A stretch of DNA of 64,000 nt from Deltaproteobacteria bacterium (GTDB lineage: Bacteria; Myxococcota_A; Polyangia; JAAYKL01). This document shows positions 35,304 through 44,069 of the stretch, piece by piece; positions within the stretch are counted from its first letter, which is position 1, and every line of letters begins with the position of its first letter. The notes under the pieces are model-generated. The model was given only the letters and a program-made list of their open reading frames with translations. It was not told the origin of the DNA and made no database searches. Where the stretch lies: the NCBI GenBank assembly GCA_030595125.1, contig JAUVDV010000020.1, positions 1 through 64,000 on the forward strand, in the 5' to 3' direction. The position numbers and the translations under genes were made by a program.

Positions 35304-36416
35304 TCAGTTTGTCGGGAGAAAGACCCGGCCGATGAAGAGCCAGGCCGGAAGAACCGTTCCGCCCTCGCCCTCGAAATACTCCGTGATGAACGCCGGACCG
35401 CTGTTGCCGGTGGTGTTGTCGGGATCCTCGGGATCCGGGCAGGAGCTCCCCGAGTTGTTGCAACCGTAGTAGCGCAATCCCACCCTCTGTCCGCCGTCCT
35501 CAATCCAGTTGACGAAGATGACCGCGTGTCCGGATCCGGTGGACCGGGACAGATTGACGTAGTCTCCCGCAAGCACCTCGTCCCAGTTCTCCTCGTAGAT
35601 GTTCTCGCCGATACCGACGGTCTCGAACGCATCGGCGGAGCTCGCGTAGGACGCCACCCCGAAACCCTGCCACCATTGATAGAAATCGCCGATGTCCACC
35701 GAGTCCACGGTCAGCACGTCGCCGCCGTATTCGAACAGGACGGATTCATCGAGACCGTGATCGTCCAGCCAGAGCCGATAGGCCGCCAGGAAGATCTCGA
35801 GTGTGTGCCCGGAGCAGAAGCAATCGCCACCTCCGTCGAAGAGGAATTCATCCCCGTAGTAGCCGTCGTGGATCTGTCCCCACATGTCTCCGCACCAGGG
35901 TTCGCCCCAGCAGTACGGATAGGTCCCGTCCTTGGGATACATGGTCCAGTCGTTGATCGTGCGAATGGTGTACTCATTGAACCCGGGCTGCGGCCCGATC
36001 AGGCAGGAGAGATCCAGCGGAATAAAGCTTATCTGATCCTCGGCAACCTCCTCGCCGTCGGCGTCGTAGCCTTTGAGGGAAATGTCTCTGGGATAGTTGA
36101 CCGCGGAGAATTCGTAGGTGAGGCTCTCCGAGCCGACCGGAACAGGATCGTCCTGCAGGGGCCACTCGTCGTCGGCGAAGAACGCCACGGATACGACGCT
36201 GCCGCCGCCGTCGAACTCGAAGGTCACCGGGTTGGGCGCCTCCGCCCCTTCGCCCGGGTAGATTATGGAAACCCAGGGCGAATCCGCATCCGAGTCGGAG
36301 TCGGAATCCGAATCACCGTCGGTGCTTCCATCGGTGTCAACTATCTTCGTGGTCGTTTCCTCCGTAGTGCAACCGAGGAGAACCAGAGCCGCCACCAAAA
36401 TATAAGTGTTTTTCAC
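35304..36416 (-). CDS. Lipoprotein with Ser-Asp linker and papain-like signature
   Basis: A 370-residue protein from GTG 36416, with AAGGAG upstream. The signal ends VLLGCTTEE (lipobox). A SDSDSDSDAD linker follows, then a beta-rich region (~60-130) resembling an Ig-like domain (IIYPGEGAEAPNPVTFEF), and a ~230-residue domain with CFCSGHTLEIFLAA and SGHAVIFVNWIEDGG. The Cys-helix and His-strand arrangement resembles papain-fold (CHAP/NlpC-type) hydrolases, but no exact family is named. Likely surface-exposed. Confidence 0.6.
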   Translation of the reverse strand: MKNTYILVAALVLLGCTTEETTTKIVDTDGSTDGDSDSDSDSDADSPWVSIIYPGEGAEAPNPVTFEFDGGGSVVSVAFFADDEWPLQDDPVPVGSESLTYEFSAVNYPRDISLKGYDADGEEVAEDQISFIPLDLSCLIGPQPGFNEYTIRTINDWTMYPKDGTYPYCWGEPWCGDMWGQIHDGYYGDEFLFDGGGDCFCSGHTLEIFLAAYRLWLDDHGLDESVLFEYGGDVLTVDSVDIGDFYQWWQGFGVASYASSADAFETVGIGENIYEENWDEVLAGDYVNLSRSTGSGHAVIFVNWIEDGGQRVGLRYYGCNNSGSSCPDPEDPDNTTGNSGPAFITEYFEGEGGTVLPAWLFIGRVFLPTN

Positions 36417-36547
36417 GGGAAAATGCTCCTTATGAATGCGTACGTACTGGAATGATGGTATCATTTTTTTAGCTGTGCATCACGCCGGGCGACACCAAAG
36501 TAAGTGGTACAGCTTGATATAGTGCTCTTATGTAGAGAATTGATTTT

Positions 36548-37591
36548 ATGAAGTTCAACAAGATATTTTCAATGATGTTGCTATCAGTTGCTGTTTTCGC
36601 GCTCGGTTGCAACGTGAAGCTTCCCGGTTACATCAATCCATACGACGAAGGGTCGGATTCCGACTCCGACTCGGATAGCGATTCGGATTCGGACAGCGAT
36701 TCGGATTCGGATACGGATACCAGCACCGATATCGACACGGACACCGAGTACGACTGCGACAATCTTCCCACCGGGCCGCTGTCGCTCACCACTATAGGGG
36801 GCGGAAACGTCATCGCATCCGAGGATCTCGCCTTCGACGCGGAGGGCAACGTGGTGGGCTCCGACGATTCGGCGATCTTCAAATCAACCTACACGGGAAC
36901 GGGAAACGATGTTCCATTCGTGCCCAACATCCACTTTCGTGCCGGCATGCGCATGCTTCCCGACGGAAACTTGATCGTGTGCAACAATAACGCCGGCACC
37001 CTGGTCCGGATCGAGGGGGACGGCGCACAGCACACAATCCTGTCGGGATTGCAGTACCCCAACGGGATCACCATCGGCATGGACGGGTTCATCTACTTCA
37101 CCGAGCACGACGCGGGGCAGGTCAAAAGGGTCGATCCCTACTCCGGGGCTTTCACCGTACTTGCGAGCGGCATGGACAATCCCAACGGCATCACCTTCAA
37201 CGAGGACTACACCGCGCTGTACATCGGAGAATTCTGCGCGGGCGCAGAGATCTGGAAGCTGCCCATCGACGGGGATGGAAACCCGGGCACCATGGAGGTT
37301 TGGGCGACCCTCCCCTCAGACAGAAACTGTCTGGACGGGATGGGTGTGGACATATGCGGCAACGTCTACGTGTGTGATTACGGGCATTCCATCATCTACC
37401 GGATCTCATCGGACGGACAAGACGTTGTCCACCTGATAGATCCTGGAGGCGGGACGTATATGCCCAACTTCCAGTGGGGGGTTGGATTCGCGGGCTGGAA
37501 GTCCAATTCCATTTACATACCCGAAGGCTGGCAGCACTACCTTCGCGAGGTCGATATCGGCGTCCCGGGCAAGCCCCGTGTCTATCCGTGA
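36548..37591 (+). CDS. Lipoprotein with Ser-Asp linker and beta-propeller
   Basis: A 347-residue protein: signal ending FALGCN (lipobox), a pure Ser-Asp run of about 20 residues followed by an Asp/Thr run, then a NHL/SMP-30-like beta-propeller. Repeated blades show PDGNLIVCNN, MDGFIYFTEHDAG, GITFNEDYTALYIGEF and ICGNVYVCDYG. Such propellers bind ligands or act as lactonases; no catalytic set is assigned. It runs in the same direction as, and 7 bases before, the dikinase-like lipoprotein. Confidence 0.75.
   Translation: MKFNKIFSMMLLSVAVFALGCNVKLPGYINPYDEGSDSDSDSDSDSDSDSDSDSDTDTSTDIDTDTEYDCDNLPTGPLSLTTIGGGNVIASEDLAFDAEGNVVGSDDSAIFKSTYTGTGNDVPFVPNIHFRAGMRMLPDGNLIVCNNNAGTLVRIEGDGAQHTILSGLQYPNGITIGMDGFIYFTEHDAGQVKRVDPYSGAFTVLASGMDNPNGITFNEDYTALYIGEFCAGAEIWKLPIDGDGNPGTMEVWATLPSDRNCLDGMGVDICGNVYVCDYGHSIIYRISSDGQDVVHLIDPGGGTYMPNFQWGVGFAGWKSNSIYIPEGWQHYLREVDIGVPGKPRVYP
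36652..36735 (+). repeat. Ser-Asp/Thr-Asp coding repeat
   Basis: Tandem TCGGAT/TCCGAC-type hexamers encode (Ser-Asp)n, then (Asp-Thr)n, in the propeller lipoprotein. Similar tracts encode linkers at about 36265-36320, 42515-42580 and 42865-42930 (minus strand). They are prone to slippage, so linker length may vary. Confidence 0.8.
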
Positions 37592-37598
37592 GGACGCG

Positions 37599-39623
37599 AT
37601 GATCCTTCGAATCACGGTGATTTTTACGCTGATCGCGACGGTCCTGGTTGCGGGGTCATGTTCCGAGGAAAAAGTATGGGAATGTGTGATCACCGACGCC
37701 GACCCCGATTTTTCGCAACAGATCGGTTGCCGACCTGATTTCGATCTCCTGGCCTCCCCGCCGGTCTCTACCGCCATCCCCGGCGCCCTTTCAGTGAAGG
37801 TGGTCGTCGACAGGGTCGATGATTTCAACCTCTATTTTCAAAACAGCGTGAAGTACCAGATTCATCACGATTTCACGTCTGCCCACCTGTCGGGAAACGG
37901 GCTGCCCCTCGTCCCGCTGCTCGGTCAGTTCAACATGACGGAGTACTACAGTCCGGACAGGCGGTTTCTTCTGGGAGCTATCGTGTACTACGAGGGCCCC
38001 GACATCTGGGCGTACGAGATCGCGCCGTACGACACCAGCTCGGCGGAGATGATCGAGACTGCTTTTTTCAAGATCAAGAAGAACTCCTATTTCGGCAAAA
38101 AGCTCTTCTTCCATCCCACTTCCGAAGCCGTGGAGGCGGTGGCGCAGGATCTGCCCGACTCCATACCCATCATCACCACCAATGAGCTGTTCGCCGGAAT
38201 AGACTACCAGCCCCTCAACCTGGGTGAGAGTATGGGACTGCTGCGGTTTTTCCACGCGAGCGATCTGGAGACTAATTTTCTCTCCTTCCGCGACATCGTC
38301 GTGCTCGACGCGGTGCCCAACGACATTTCGGTGTGCCTGGGGATAATCACCCAGGAGTTTCAGACACCGCTGTCTCACATCAATGTGCTCTCCCAGAATC
38401 GCGGCACCCCCAACATGGGCCTGCGCGGCGCGTTCGATTCCGAAGAACTGCGATCACTGGAGAACAAGTGGGTAAAGATGACGGTCGGCGCATTTGAGTA
38501 CTCGGTCACTGAAGTTACCAAGGAAGAAGCGGATCAGTGGTGGGAGGAAAACGCTCCGGACAAGGTGACCGTGCCCACCATGGATCTCAGTGTCACGGAT
38601 CTGCGGGACATCGAGTGGGTCCTTCCGCCCAAGATGGTGATGTACGATCTGGGCGCCGCCCTCGCGAAGGCCATCCCGGCGTTCGGCGGCAAGGCGAGCC
38701 ACTACGGAGCGTTCACGTACATGGACAAGTCGGTTTTGCAGTCTCCAAAAGCGTTTGCCGTGCCACTTTACTACTATCGTCAGTTCATGGAGCAAAACGG
38801 GTTCGACGTGCAGGTCGAGCAGATGCTCGCGGATTCCGATTTCCAAAACGACCCGGCGCAAAGGGCACTTGCGCTGGAGAACCTGCGAGATGCCATGAAG
38901 GCCGCGCCCGTGGACGCCGCGTTCGAGCAGATGCTCATCGACAAGCTCAACGCCGAGTATCCGGGTACGAGAATGAGGTTCAGGTCCAGCACCAACTGCG
39001 AGGATCTCGACGGGTTTACGGGGGCGGGGCTCTACACATCAAGGAGCGGCGATCCAAACGATGCTGCCTATCCGGTGCTCGACGCCGTGCGGACGGTATG
39101 GTCCAGCATCTGGTATTTCAGGGCCTTCGAGGAACGGGAGTACAGGCAAATCGAGCACGAGAGCGTCGGGATGGCGCTCCTGGTGCATCACTCGTTCCCC
39201 TACGAGGAGGCCAACGGCGTGGCCATCACCGCAAACCTCTTCGACTCCCTGTGTATGGAGCCCGGTTTTTACGTCAACGCGCAGTTCGGCGACGAGTCGG
39301 TGGTGCTACCGAATCCCGGAGTGACCAGCGACTCGTTTGTCCTTCATTACCAGATGCCGGGCCAGCCCATCGTCTACCTGTCCCACTCGAGCCTGGTGCC
39401 GCCGGGTCAGACCGTGCTCACCCGATCGCAGATCCTGGAGCTGGGCGCGGCGCTCGCCGAGATAAACAGCTACTTCTACGATCTTTACGGCCCGCTCTCG
39501 CCCAGTCATTTCTACGGCATGGACGTGGAGTTCAAATTCGACGACGACTGGGAGGGGAACGGCTCCGAACTCTGGATCAAGCAGGCCCGGCCTTACCCGG
39601 GCTGGGGAACGAACGGGAGTTAG
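37599..39623 (+). CDS. Exported PEP-synthase/glucan-dikinase-like protein
   Basis: A 674-residue protein from ATG 37599 (GAGG upstream). The signal sequence ends LVAGSCSEEK, a plausible though not ideal lipobox. Around residue 255, TPLSHINVLSQNRGTPNM resembles the phosphohistidine swivel domain. From ~340 on there is a PPDK-type nucleotide-binding region with GGKASHYGAF and MRFRSSTNCEDLDGFTGAG (compare SSxxxED motifs). Having the His domain before the ATP-binding domain is as in glucan, water dikinases. An exported version is unexpected because ATP is scarce outside. Substrate unknown. Confidence 0.7.
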   Translation: MILRITVIFTLIATVLVAGSCSEEKVWECVITDADPDFSQQIGCRPDFDLLASPPVSTAIPGALSVKVVVDRVDDFNLYFQNSVKYQIHHDFTSAHLSGNGLPLVPLLGQFNMTEYYSPDRRFLLGAIVYYEGPDIWAYEIAPYDTSSAEMIETAFFKIKKNSYFGKKLFFHPTSEAVEAVAQDLPDSIPIITTNELFAGIDYQPLNLGESMGLLRFFHASDLETNFLSFRDIVVLDAVPNDISVCLGIITQEFQTPLSHINVLSQNRGTPNMGLRGAFDSEELRSLENKWVKMTVGAFEYSVTEVTKEEADQWWEENAPDKVTVPTMDLSVTDLRDIEWVLPPKMVMYDLGAALAKAIPAFGGKASHYGAFTYMDKSVLQSPKAFAVPLYYYRQFMEQNGFDVQVEQMLADSDFQNDPAQRALALENLRDAMKAAPVDAAFEQMLIDKLNAEYPGTRMRFRSSTNCEDLDGFTGAGLYTSRSGDPNDAAYPVLDAVRTVWSSIWYFRAFEEREYRQIEHESVGMALLVHHSFPYEEANGVAITANLFDSLCMEPGFYVNAQFGDESVVLPNPGVTSDSFVLHYQMPGQPIVYLSHSSLVPPGQTVLTRSQILELGAALAEINSYFYDLYGPLSPSHFYGMDVEFKFDDDWEGNGSELWIKQARPYPGWGTNGS

Positions 39624-39627
39624 TAGA

Positions 39628-40539
39628 ATGACTAAATGGATGTTGGCGTTCGCGACAGTTCTTTCGTTCGCGCAGGGTTGCAACGGCGGCGATGACGACG
39701 GCGACGTTGTAGACACGGACACGCACCAGTTTTCGGTGGACGGGGAGTGCGGCTACGACGACCGGGTCGGCCTCTTCGAGATAAGCCACCACGAAATTTA
39801 CTCGGCCGTATCCGGGAACGTCAAGGACAGTGTCAATCCCACCGAGGTGCCTCATCCGAAGGAATCTAACGACAATTGCATCTTGCTGGAGAAGATATAC
39901 CCGCAATGCACCCCCGCCTGCGAACCGGGCTTCACCTGTGACACCGACGGCGAGTGCATCCCATTTCCCTCAACGCTGGACATGGGGACGATCACTGTCA
40001 CGGGCCTCCTCGCGGATCTCGAAATCGATCCCAATTCCGTGGGGGACTACAGCGATACCAACGTCTCGCACCCGCCCTTCGAGGACGGCTCCGAGATCTC
40101 GCTGATCGTGCCGGGCGGCGACGGCGTCGATCTGTTCATTCTGAACGGATACGGCATGGAGGTTCTGGAAACTCCCGGCGACGAGTGGCTGATCGAGAGG
40201 GATGAAACCACTCTGGAAGTCACCGACGATCTCACCATCAACTGGACGCCATCGGGCGGCGAGGCCAGGATTCTTGTCACCCTCAACATCGATCAGCACG
40301 GCAACTCCCCGATCACCATGCGCTGCCTGTTCGACGACACCGGCACCGCCGTCATATCAAAGGATTTCCTGCAGATCTTCAACGAGTACCCGGTCTCCGG
40401 GGCGGGTAACGGCAACATCTATAGGATCACCTACGACTCGGTTCAAACCGTGAACGGTTGCGTGGAGCTCCAGGTGTACAGCAAGGTGCACGAGGACCTG
40501 ACCGCGGAGCACCAGGACGAGACCGAACCACCGCCCTGA
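39628..40539 (+). CDS. Cys-containing lipoprotein of unknown function
   Basis: A 303-residue protein with signal ending SFAQGCNGG (lipobox), a short Asp linker (DVVDTDTH), and a small Cys module (CTPACEPGFTCDTDGEC) that recurs in surface proteins of these bacteria. The remaining ~200 residues are beta-rich without a named family. The start is 4 bases after the dikinase-like stop, so it belongs to the same operon (36548-40539). Confidence 0.65.
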   Translation: MTKWMLAFATVLSFAQGCNGGDDDGDVVDTDTHQFSVDGECGYDDRVGLFEISHHEIYSAVSGNVKDSVNPTEVPHPKESNDNCILLEKIYPQCTPACEPGFTCDTDGECIPFPSTLDMGTITVTGLLADLEIDPNSVGDYSDTNVSHPPFEDGSEISLIVPGGDGVDLFILNGYGMEVLETPGDEWLIERDETTLEVTDDLTINWTPSGGEARILVTLNIDQHGNSPITMRCLFDDTGTAVISKDFLQIFNEYPVSGAGNGNIYRITYDSVQTVNGCVELQVYSKVHEDLTAEHQDETEPPP

Positions 40540-40563
40540 ACGGCGCATCAGACAGTCTTGAGC

Positions 40564-41829
40564 CTACTTCTTTTTCCGAAAACGGTTTGCCACTTCGGGC
40601 GCTTCCATCATGGCGGTGCCCAGGATTCCGATGCCTTTTTTGAGGAGTTCGGCGGTGGTTTGTATCCTGCCTGCGGGGGGTGCCCCGACCTGCGGGAAAC
40701 CGGCCTCGTCGGGCGTGAGGTCCTCCCAGTTGTGGAACAGGCGGCCCCAGTCGCTCTGCAGCGCTTCGAAGACTTGATCGTTGCCGTTTTGAGGGTACCA
40801 GTACAGGTCGTGGTAGACCACCGAGGCCAGGTACGACCAGGGCGCCAGCCAGGTCTTGAGAGACCACTCGATTGGCTTCTTGAGCTTGCCCCAGTAGATC
40901 TGATGCTGCATCTTTCCCGCGAACGTGAGTTCCTCTTTGGGGTTGGTGAAGTTCCAATTTTGCTCCGCAGCCTTTTTGTCGCCCACTATCTCGATCTCGG
41001 ACGGATCGCCGCAGCCCAGGCCCTTCTCGTGGGCGATGCGGATGTACTTTAAATCGAGCGGATTGTACCCCATCATTTTGGCCGCCACCGCGTCTATGGC
41101 CACCTGATCCGACGACGCGAGGATGACGTTTTTGACATGAGGTCGCATACAGCGCGGGCCCGGTCCGTCACCGGCGAAGGTGCCGTCCATCACCGCGAAG
41201 ATGCCGGGGTGTATCTTCTTCTGGATCATCAAGAGGTCGACGAGGGTCTCGTGGATTACCGGATGAGTCCAGTGACGGTGCTCGTTGAGGAGCCCTCCGA
41301 AGGCGTTCTTCATGGCCCCGGTCGTGGTGGTGAATATGTGATTCTTGACGGTGGGCAAGTGAATGATGTTCTCGCCGATGAACCGCTCTGGAATGCTGAA
41401 GCCTTTGGGGTACACCTCGTTGAGCACCAGAAATTCGTCGGCGAGGTCGCCCACCGCATCCCGGATGTGGATCCACTCCTCGCCCTCGTAGAGATGCACG
41501 TTGCGTAGCCCGTGATCCTCGATGACATTGATCTGCTTGTTCTCGCGCTCCCCGAGGTGAGAGTCGACCACTACGGTGCGGTTGTGACATCCGTGGATGA
41601 GATCGGGATCGTAGCCGTCCTTCTTCATGGCATTGATCACCGCGTCCAGTTGCCAGGGCGTGGTGGAGCACGCCGGGAAGAAGAAGTGCCAGCTGATATT
41701 GATCTTCAGACCGGTATCAGCGTCCTTTGTGATTACATCCTGGTAGCCTGCGAGGTTCATCAACTCGTGATAATCCGTGCGGACCGTGGCCGGCGTGGTT
41801 GTGAGTACAGCGACTTTTGATCGGGTCAT
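40564..41829 (-). CDS. DUF362 family protein
   Basis: A 421-residue protein without signal peptide. It matches DUF362 in overall pattern: IHLPTVKNHIFTTTTGAMKNAFGGLL, the SSDQVAIDAVAAKMMGYNPLDLKYI block and GCGDPSEIEIVG. No ferredoxin-type cysteine cluster is present. Family members are proposed to be redox or nucleoside-related enzymes, but the reaction is unknown. It is convergent with the lipoprotein gene and 28 bases downstream of the EGF-like lipoprotein gene. Confidence 0.8.
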   Translation of the reverse strand: MTRSKVAVLTTTPATVRTDYHELMNLAGYQDVITKDADTGLKINISWHFFFPACSTTPWQLDAVINAMKKDGYDPDLIHGCHNRTVVVDSHLGERENKQINVIEDHGLRNVHLYEGEEWIHIRDAVGDLADEFLVLNEVYPKGFSIPERFIGENIIHLPTVKNHIFTTTTGAMKNAFGGLLNEHRHWTHPVIHETLVDLLMIQKKIHPGIFAVMDGTFAGDGPGPRCMRPHVKNVILASSDQVAIDAVAAKMMGYNPLDLKYIRIAHEKGLGCGDPSEIEIVGDKKAAEQNWNFTNPKEELTFAGKMQHQIYWGKLKKPIEWSLKTWLAPWSYLASVVYHDLYWYPQNGNDQVFEALQSDWGRLFHNWEDLTPDEAGFPQVGAPPAGRIQTTAELLKKGIGILGTAMMEAPEVANRFRKKK

Positions 41830-41857
41830 GTTGGCTTCCCTTGTTTAATGAGCCTTC

Positions 41858-42694
41858 TCAAGGAAGAGTGATTACCGAGCTTACCAGGTATTTGTTGGAA
41901 AAGACGGCCATCATCGAGTTGTCGATCACCGCCGAAGTGGGTGAGCTGATGAATTGATCCGTAGAGGTGCGCCAGTTGTTGAGGTAATCGAAGTTTAGGG
42001 GGCTGCTGCCGTCTTCGCTGGACCACGCCGCCGGCAACGCGGGTGGTGAGGTATTGTCGAAGCCCGCGTCGGTATCGCAAACAGTCGGTTCCTCACCCGC
42101 CGCAGCCCAGCCGATGCAGATGTCTTCAACGTACCATTTGTCGGCGTTGGTTCCCTGATAATGGAAGGCGATGCGCACGTCCTGGCCTGACCAGGCGCTG
42201 ATATCGCTCACCACACCTCGGGCCCACATGTTGTCGGCCGCAGTGTTGAGCATGGCGGCGCCGTCGGCGAGGACGGTCCATGAACCGTCTTCCGGATCCC
42301 CGGAGCTGTCCGGCCCTATCAGGAGATCATGCTGCTCGTAACCGGCCGCCTCCCAGTACTTCTCCCAGAAACTCAGGTTGAGGACCTGAATGAGTTCGCA
42401 ATCGAACCCGTCGCCCGTGTAGCCGTCGTTGCAATCGCAATCGTAACCGTCCGGCGTGTCGGTGCACGTGGCGTTTTCATCGCAATCGTCCAGGCCTTCT
42501 TCACATTCATCGACTTCCGAATCCGAATCGGTGTCCGAATCGGAATCGGAATCCGAATCGGCGTCGGTGTCCGTGTCGGTGGTGCCGCCGTCCCCGATAT
42601 AATGCGTCGGTGGTGATTCGCTTCCGCAGTTCACTGCGATGATCGCTGCCGAACAAGACAACAACACGAGAAAAAATTTACCATCCTTGATCAT
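41858..42694 (-). CDS. Exported protein with Ser-Asp linker and EGF-like module
   Basis: A 278-residue protein from ATG 42694 (GGAGG 4 bases before; an earlier in-frame ATG at 42706 is less likely). A hydrophobic signal is followed by a DTDTDADSDSDSDSDTDSDSE linker-type tract, then an EGF-like module with six cysteines (from CEEGLDDCDENATC to CDCNDGYTGDGFDC). The C-terminal ~170 residues look like a beta-sandwich (ISAWSGQDVRIAFHYQG). Either LLSC or AVNC could be the lipidation cysteine. A surface adhesion or binding role is inferred. Confidence 0.65.
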   Translation of the reverse strand: MIKDGKFFLVLLSCSAAIIAVNCGSESPPTHYIGDGGTTDTDTDADSDSDSDSDTDSDSEVDECEEGLDDCDENATCTDTPDGYDCDCNDGYTGDGFDCELIQVLNLSFWEKYWEAAGYEQHDLLIGPDSSGDPEDGSWTVLADGAAMLNTAADNMWARGVVSDISAWSGQDVRIAFHYQGTNADKWYVEDICIGWAAAGEEPTVCDTDAGFDNTSPPALPAAWSSEDGSSPLNFDYLNNWRTSTDQFISSPTSAVIDNSMMAVFSNKYLVSSVITLP

Positions 42695-42762
42695 CGGTCC
42701 TCCCATAATAAAATCATCTGACCGTCGAAGGTAATTGTCTCACAAAACGAGCAATAGCTCCC

Positions 42763-43968
42763 TTAAAAAAGAATCGTCCACAAGAGTCCCTCGGAGAGAA
42801 AGCTCAGGCTTCCAGGCGCGTGACAGCCGCACGAGTTGTCGCCGGCTGACAATTCCCCTGATCCCGCATCAGGATCTGAATCGGAGTCCGAGTCCGAATC
42901 GGAGTCCGAGTCCGAATCGGCATCGGCGTCTCCTGTGCCGCACGGCTCGGATTGCCATGAATGATCGCAGCAGTAGCCCGAGTTGACCACGTTGCTGGCG
43001 TCTTCCGGATCGGGTGTGCCTTCGCAGATGCAGGGAACCTCCAGCTCCACGCTGTCCTCGCAGGGGGCGGGTCCTACGTAGTTGAGGCTTATGATCACGT
43101 TATCCACGTCCAGGATATTTGTTGTGTTGGCCGGGTTGTTGTGAATGTAGAGGTAAACACCGACCTTGTTGATGCGAAGCTCATCAGTAGTCCGCCAGGC
43201 TATCCCGTCCACGGTCAAGATCTTCTCTCCGTCAATCCAGAAGGCCTGCGATCCGTCCGTCTGGTTGGGTGTTCCCGGATGGATCGTCATTTCGAGAACA
43301 TGCCAATCACCTCTCGTAATGAAAGCATCCGTTTGAGGTGAGAACATGTCTCCGTAGCAATCGTCCGGGCCCGGGTGCCCGCAGTCCATGTGCATCTCGT
43401 AATAGTATGAGTAGAAGCCCCATCTTCCGGGCCAGGGCAAGGATTGGTAGCTGGACCACGGCTCCAGGTTTGACGAGAACCTGTCATCTCCCACCGGTCT
43501 CTCCCCCGAGTGACCCATGCAAGCCCACGGGTAGTCATCCGGATGGCACGCGCCCATGCCGCCGAGGTGCATGAAGTTTCCCTGATGAAAATCGGCGTTG
43601 AAGCGTACGTACCGCCTGAAAAAAAGGTCGTCCCAGCTAACTACATCTCCAAGAAACTTCTTGGGTCCCGAGGAGACGCCGCTGGTCAATTCTACGCTGG
43701 TATCGTTGACCACCTGAAGGCGCATGCACTGTGTTCCCTCCACCCCCGCCATGGTTTCGTCAATGAGATAAGTGCGATCCGGCGCGCCGTAGGTGTCGTT
43801 CCAGTAATCGCTCCAATATGTATCGGAGCCATCTGCGTCGCCCGCCTCGAAATCGTGGCAGAAGACCCACTCCGGGTGATCTCCGGCGAGTTCGCATTCC
43901 GTCGCGCCTGCCATCCTCGCGATCGAGACGATCAGGATCGCGGAAACCAACATTTTACGAGCGTTCAT
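42763..43968 (-). CDS. Secreted beta-sandwich protein with Ser-Asp tail and CGC terminus
   Basis: A 401-residue protein from ATG 43968 (GGGGAG upstream). After a Sec signal (ending RMAGATEC) comes a ~280-residue domain with jelly-roll-like features (FFRRYVRFNADFHQGNFMHLGG; GDWHVLEMTIHPGTPNQTDG) as in polysaccharide-binding or lyase proteins. Then a Cys-rich patch, a DSDSDSDSDSDSDSDPD tract, SCGCHAPGS and a short hydrophobic end. The layout resembles MYXO-CTERM sorting tails, but the usual closing arginines are missing. The stop falls next to a run of six T. Confidence 0.65.
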   Translation of the reverse strand: MNARKMLVSAILIVSIARMAGATECELAGDHPEWVFCHDFEAGDADGSDTYWSDYWNDTYGAPDRTYLIDETMAGVEGTQCMRLQVVNDTSVELTSGVSSGPKKFLGDVVSWDDLFFRRYVRFNADFHQGNFMHLGGMGACHPDDYPWACMGHSGERPVGDDRFSSNLEPWSSYQSLPWPGRWGFYSYYYEMHMDCGHPGPDDCYGDMFSPQTDAFITRGDWHVLEMTIHPGTPNQTDGSQAFWIDGEKILTVDGIAWRTTDELRINKVGVYLYIHNNPANTTNILDVDNVIISLNYVGPAPCEDSVELEVPCICEGTPDPEDASNVVNSGYCCDHSWQSEPCGTGDADADSDSDSDSDSDSDSDPDAGSGELSAGDNSCGCHAPGSLSFLSEGLLWTILF

Positions 43969-44069
43969 GTGTCTCCCCTTGCTCAAGTCGTGATGTGAGA
44001 TCCGATTGCATTATAACACCCAAAATGTAAATGGTGCCCATGTCCGGCATTCCTTACATTGGAGAAATC

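Noticed and set aside
36652-36735. Regular short repeats that might suggest a CRISPR array
   Set aside because: They are in-frame Ser-Asp codons without spacers; no cas genes occur.
38537-39631. 364-codon alternative frame in the dikinase-like gene
   Set aside because: Low-complexity Arg/Gly-rich shadow; no start signal.
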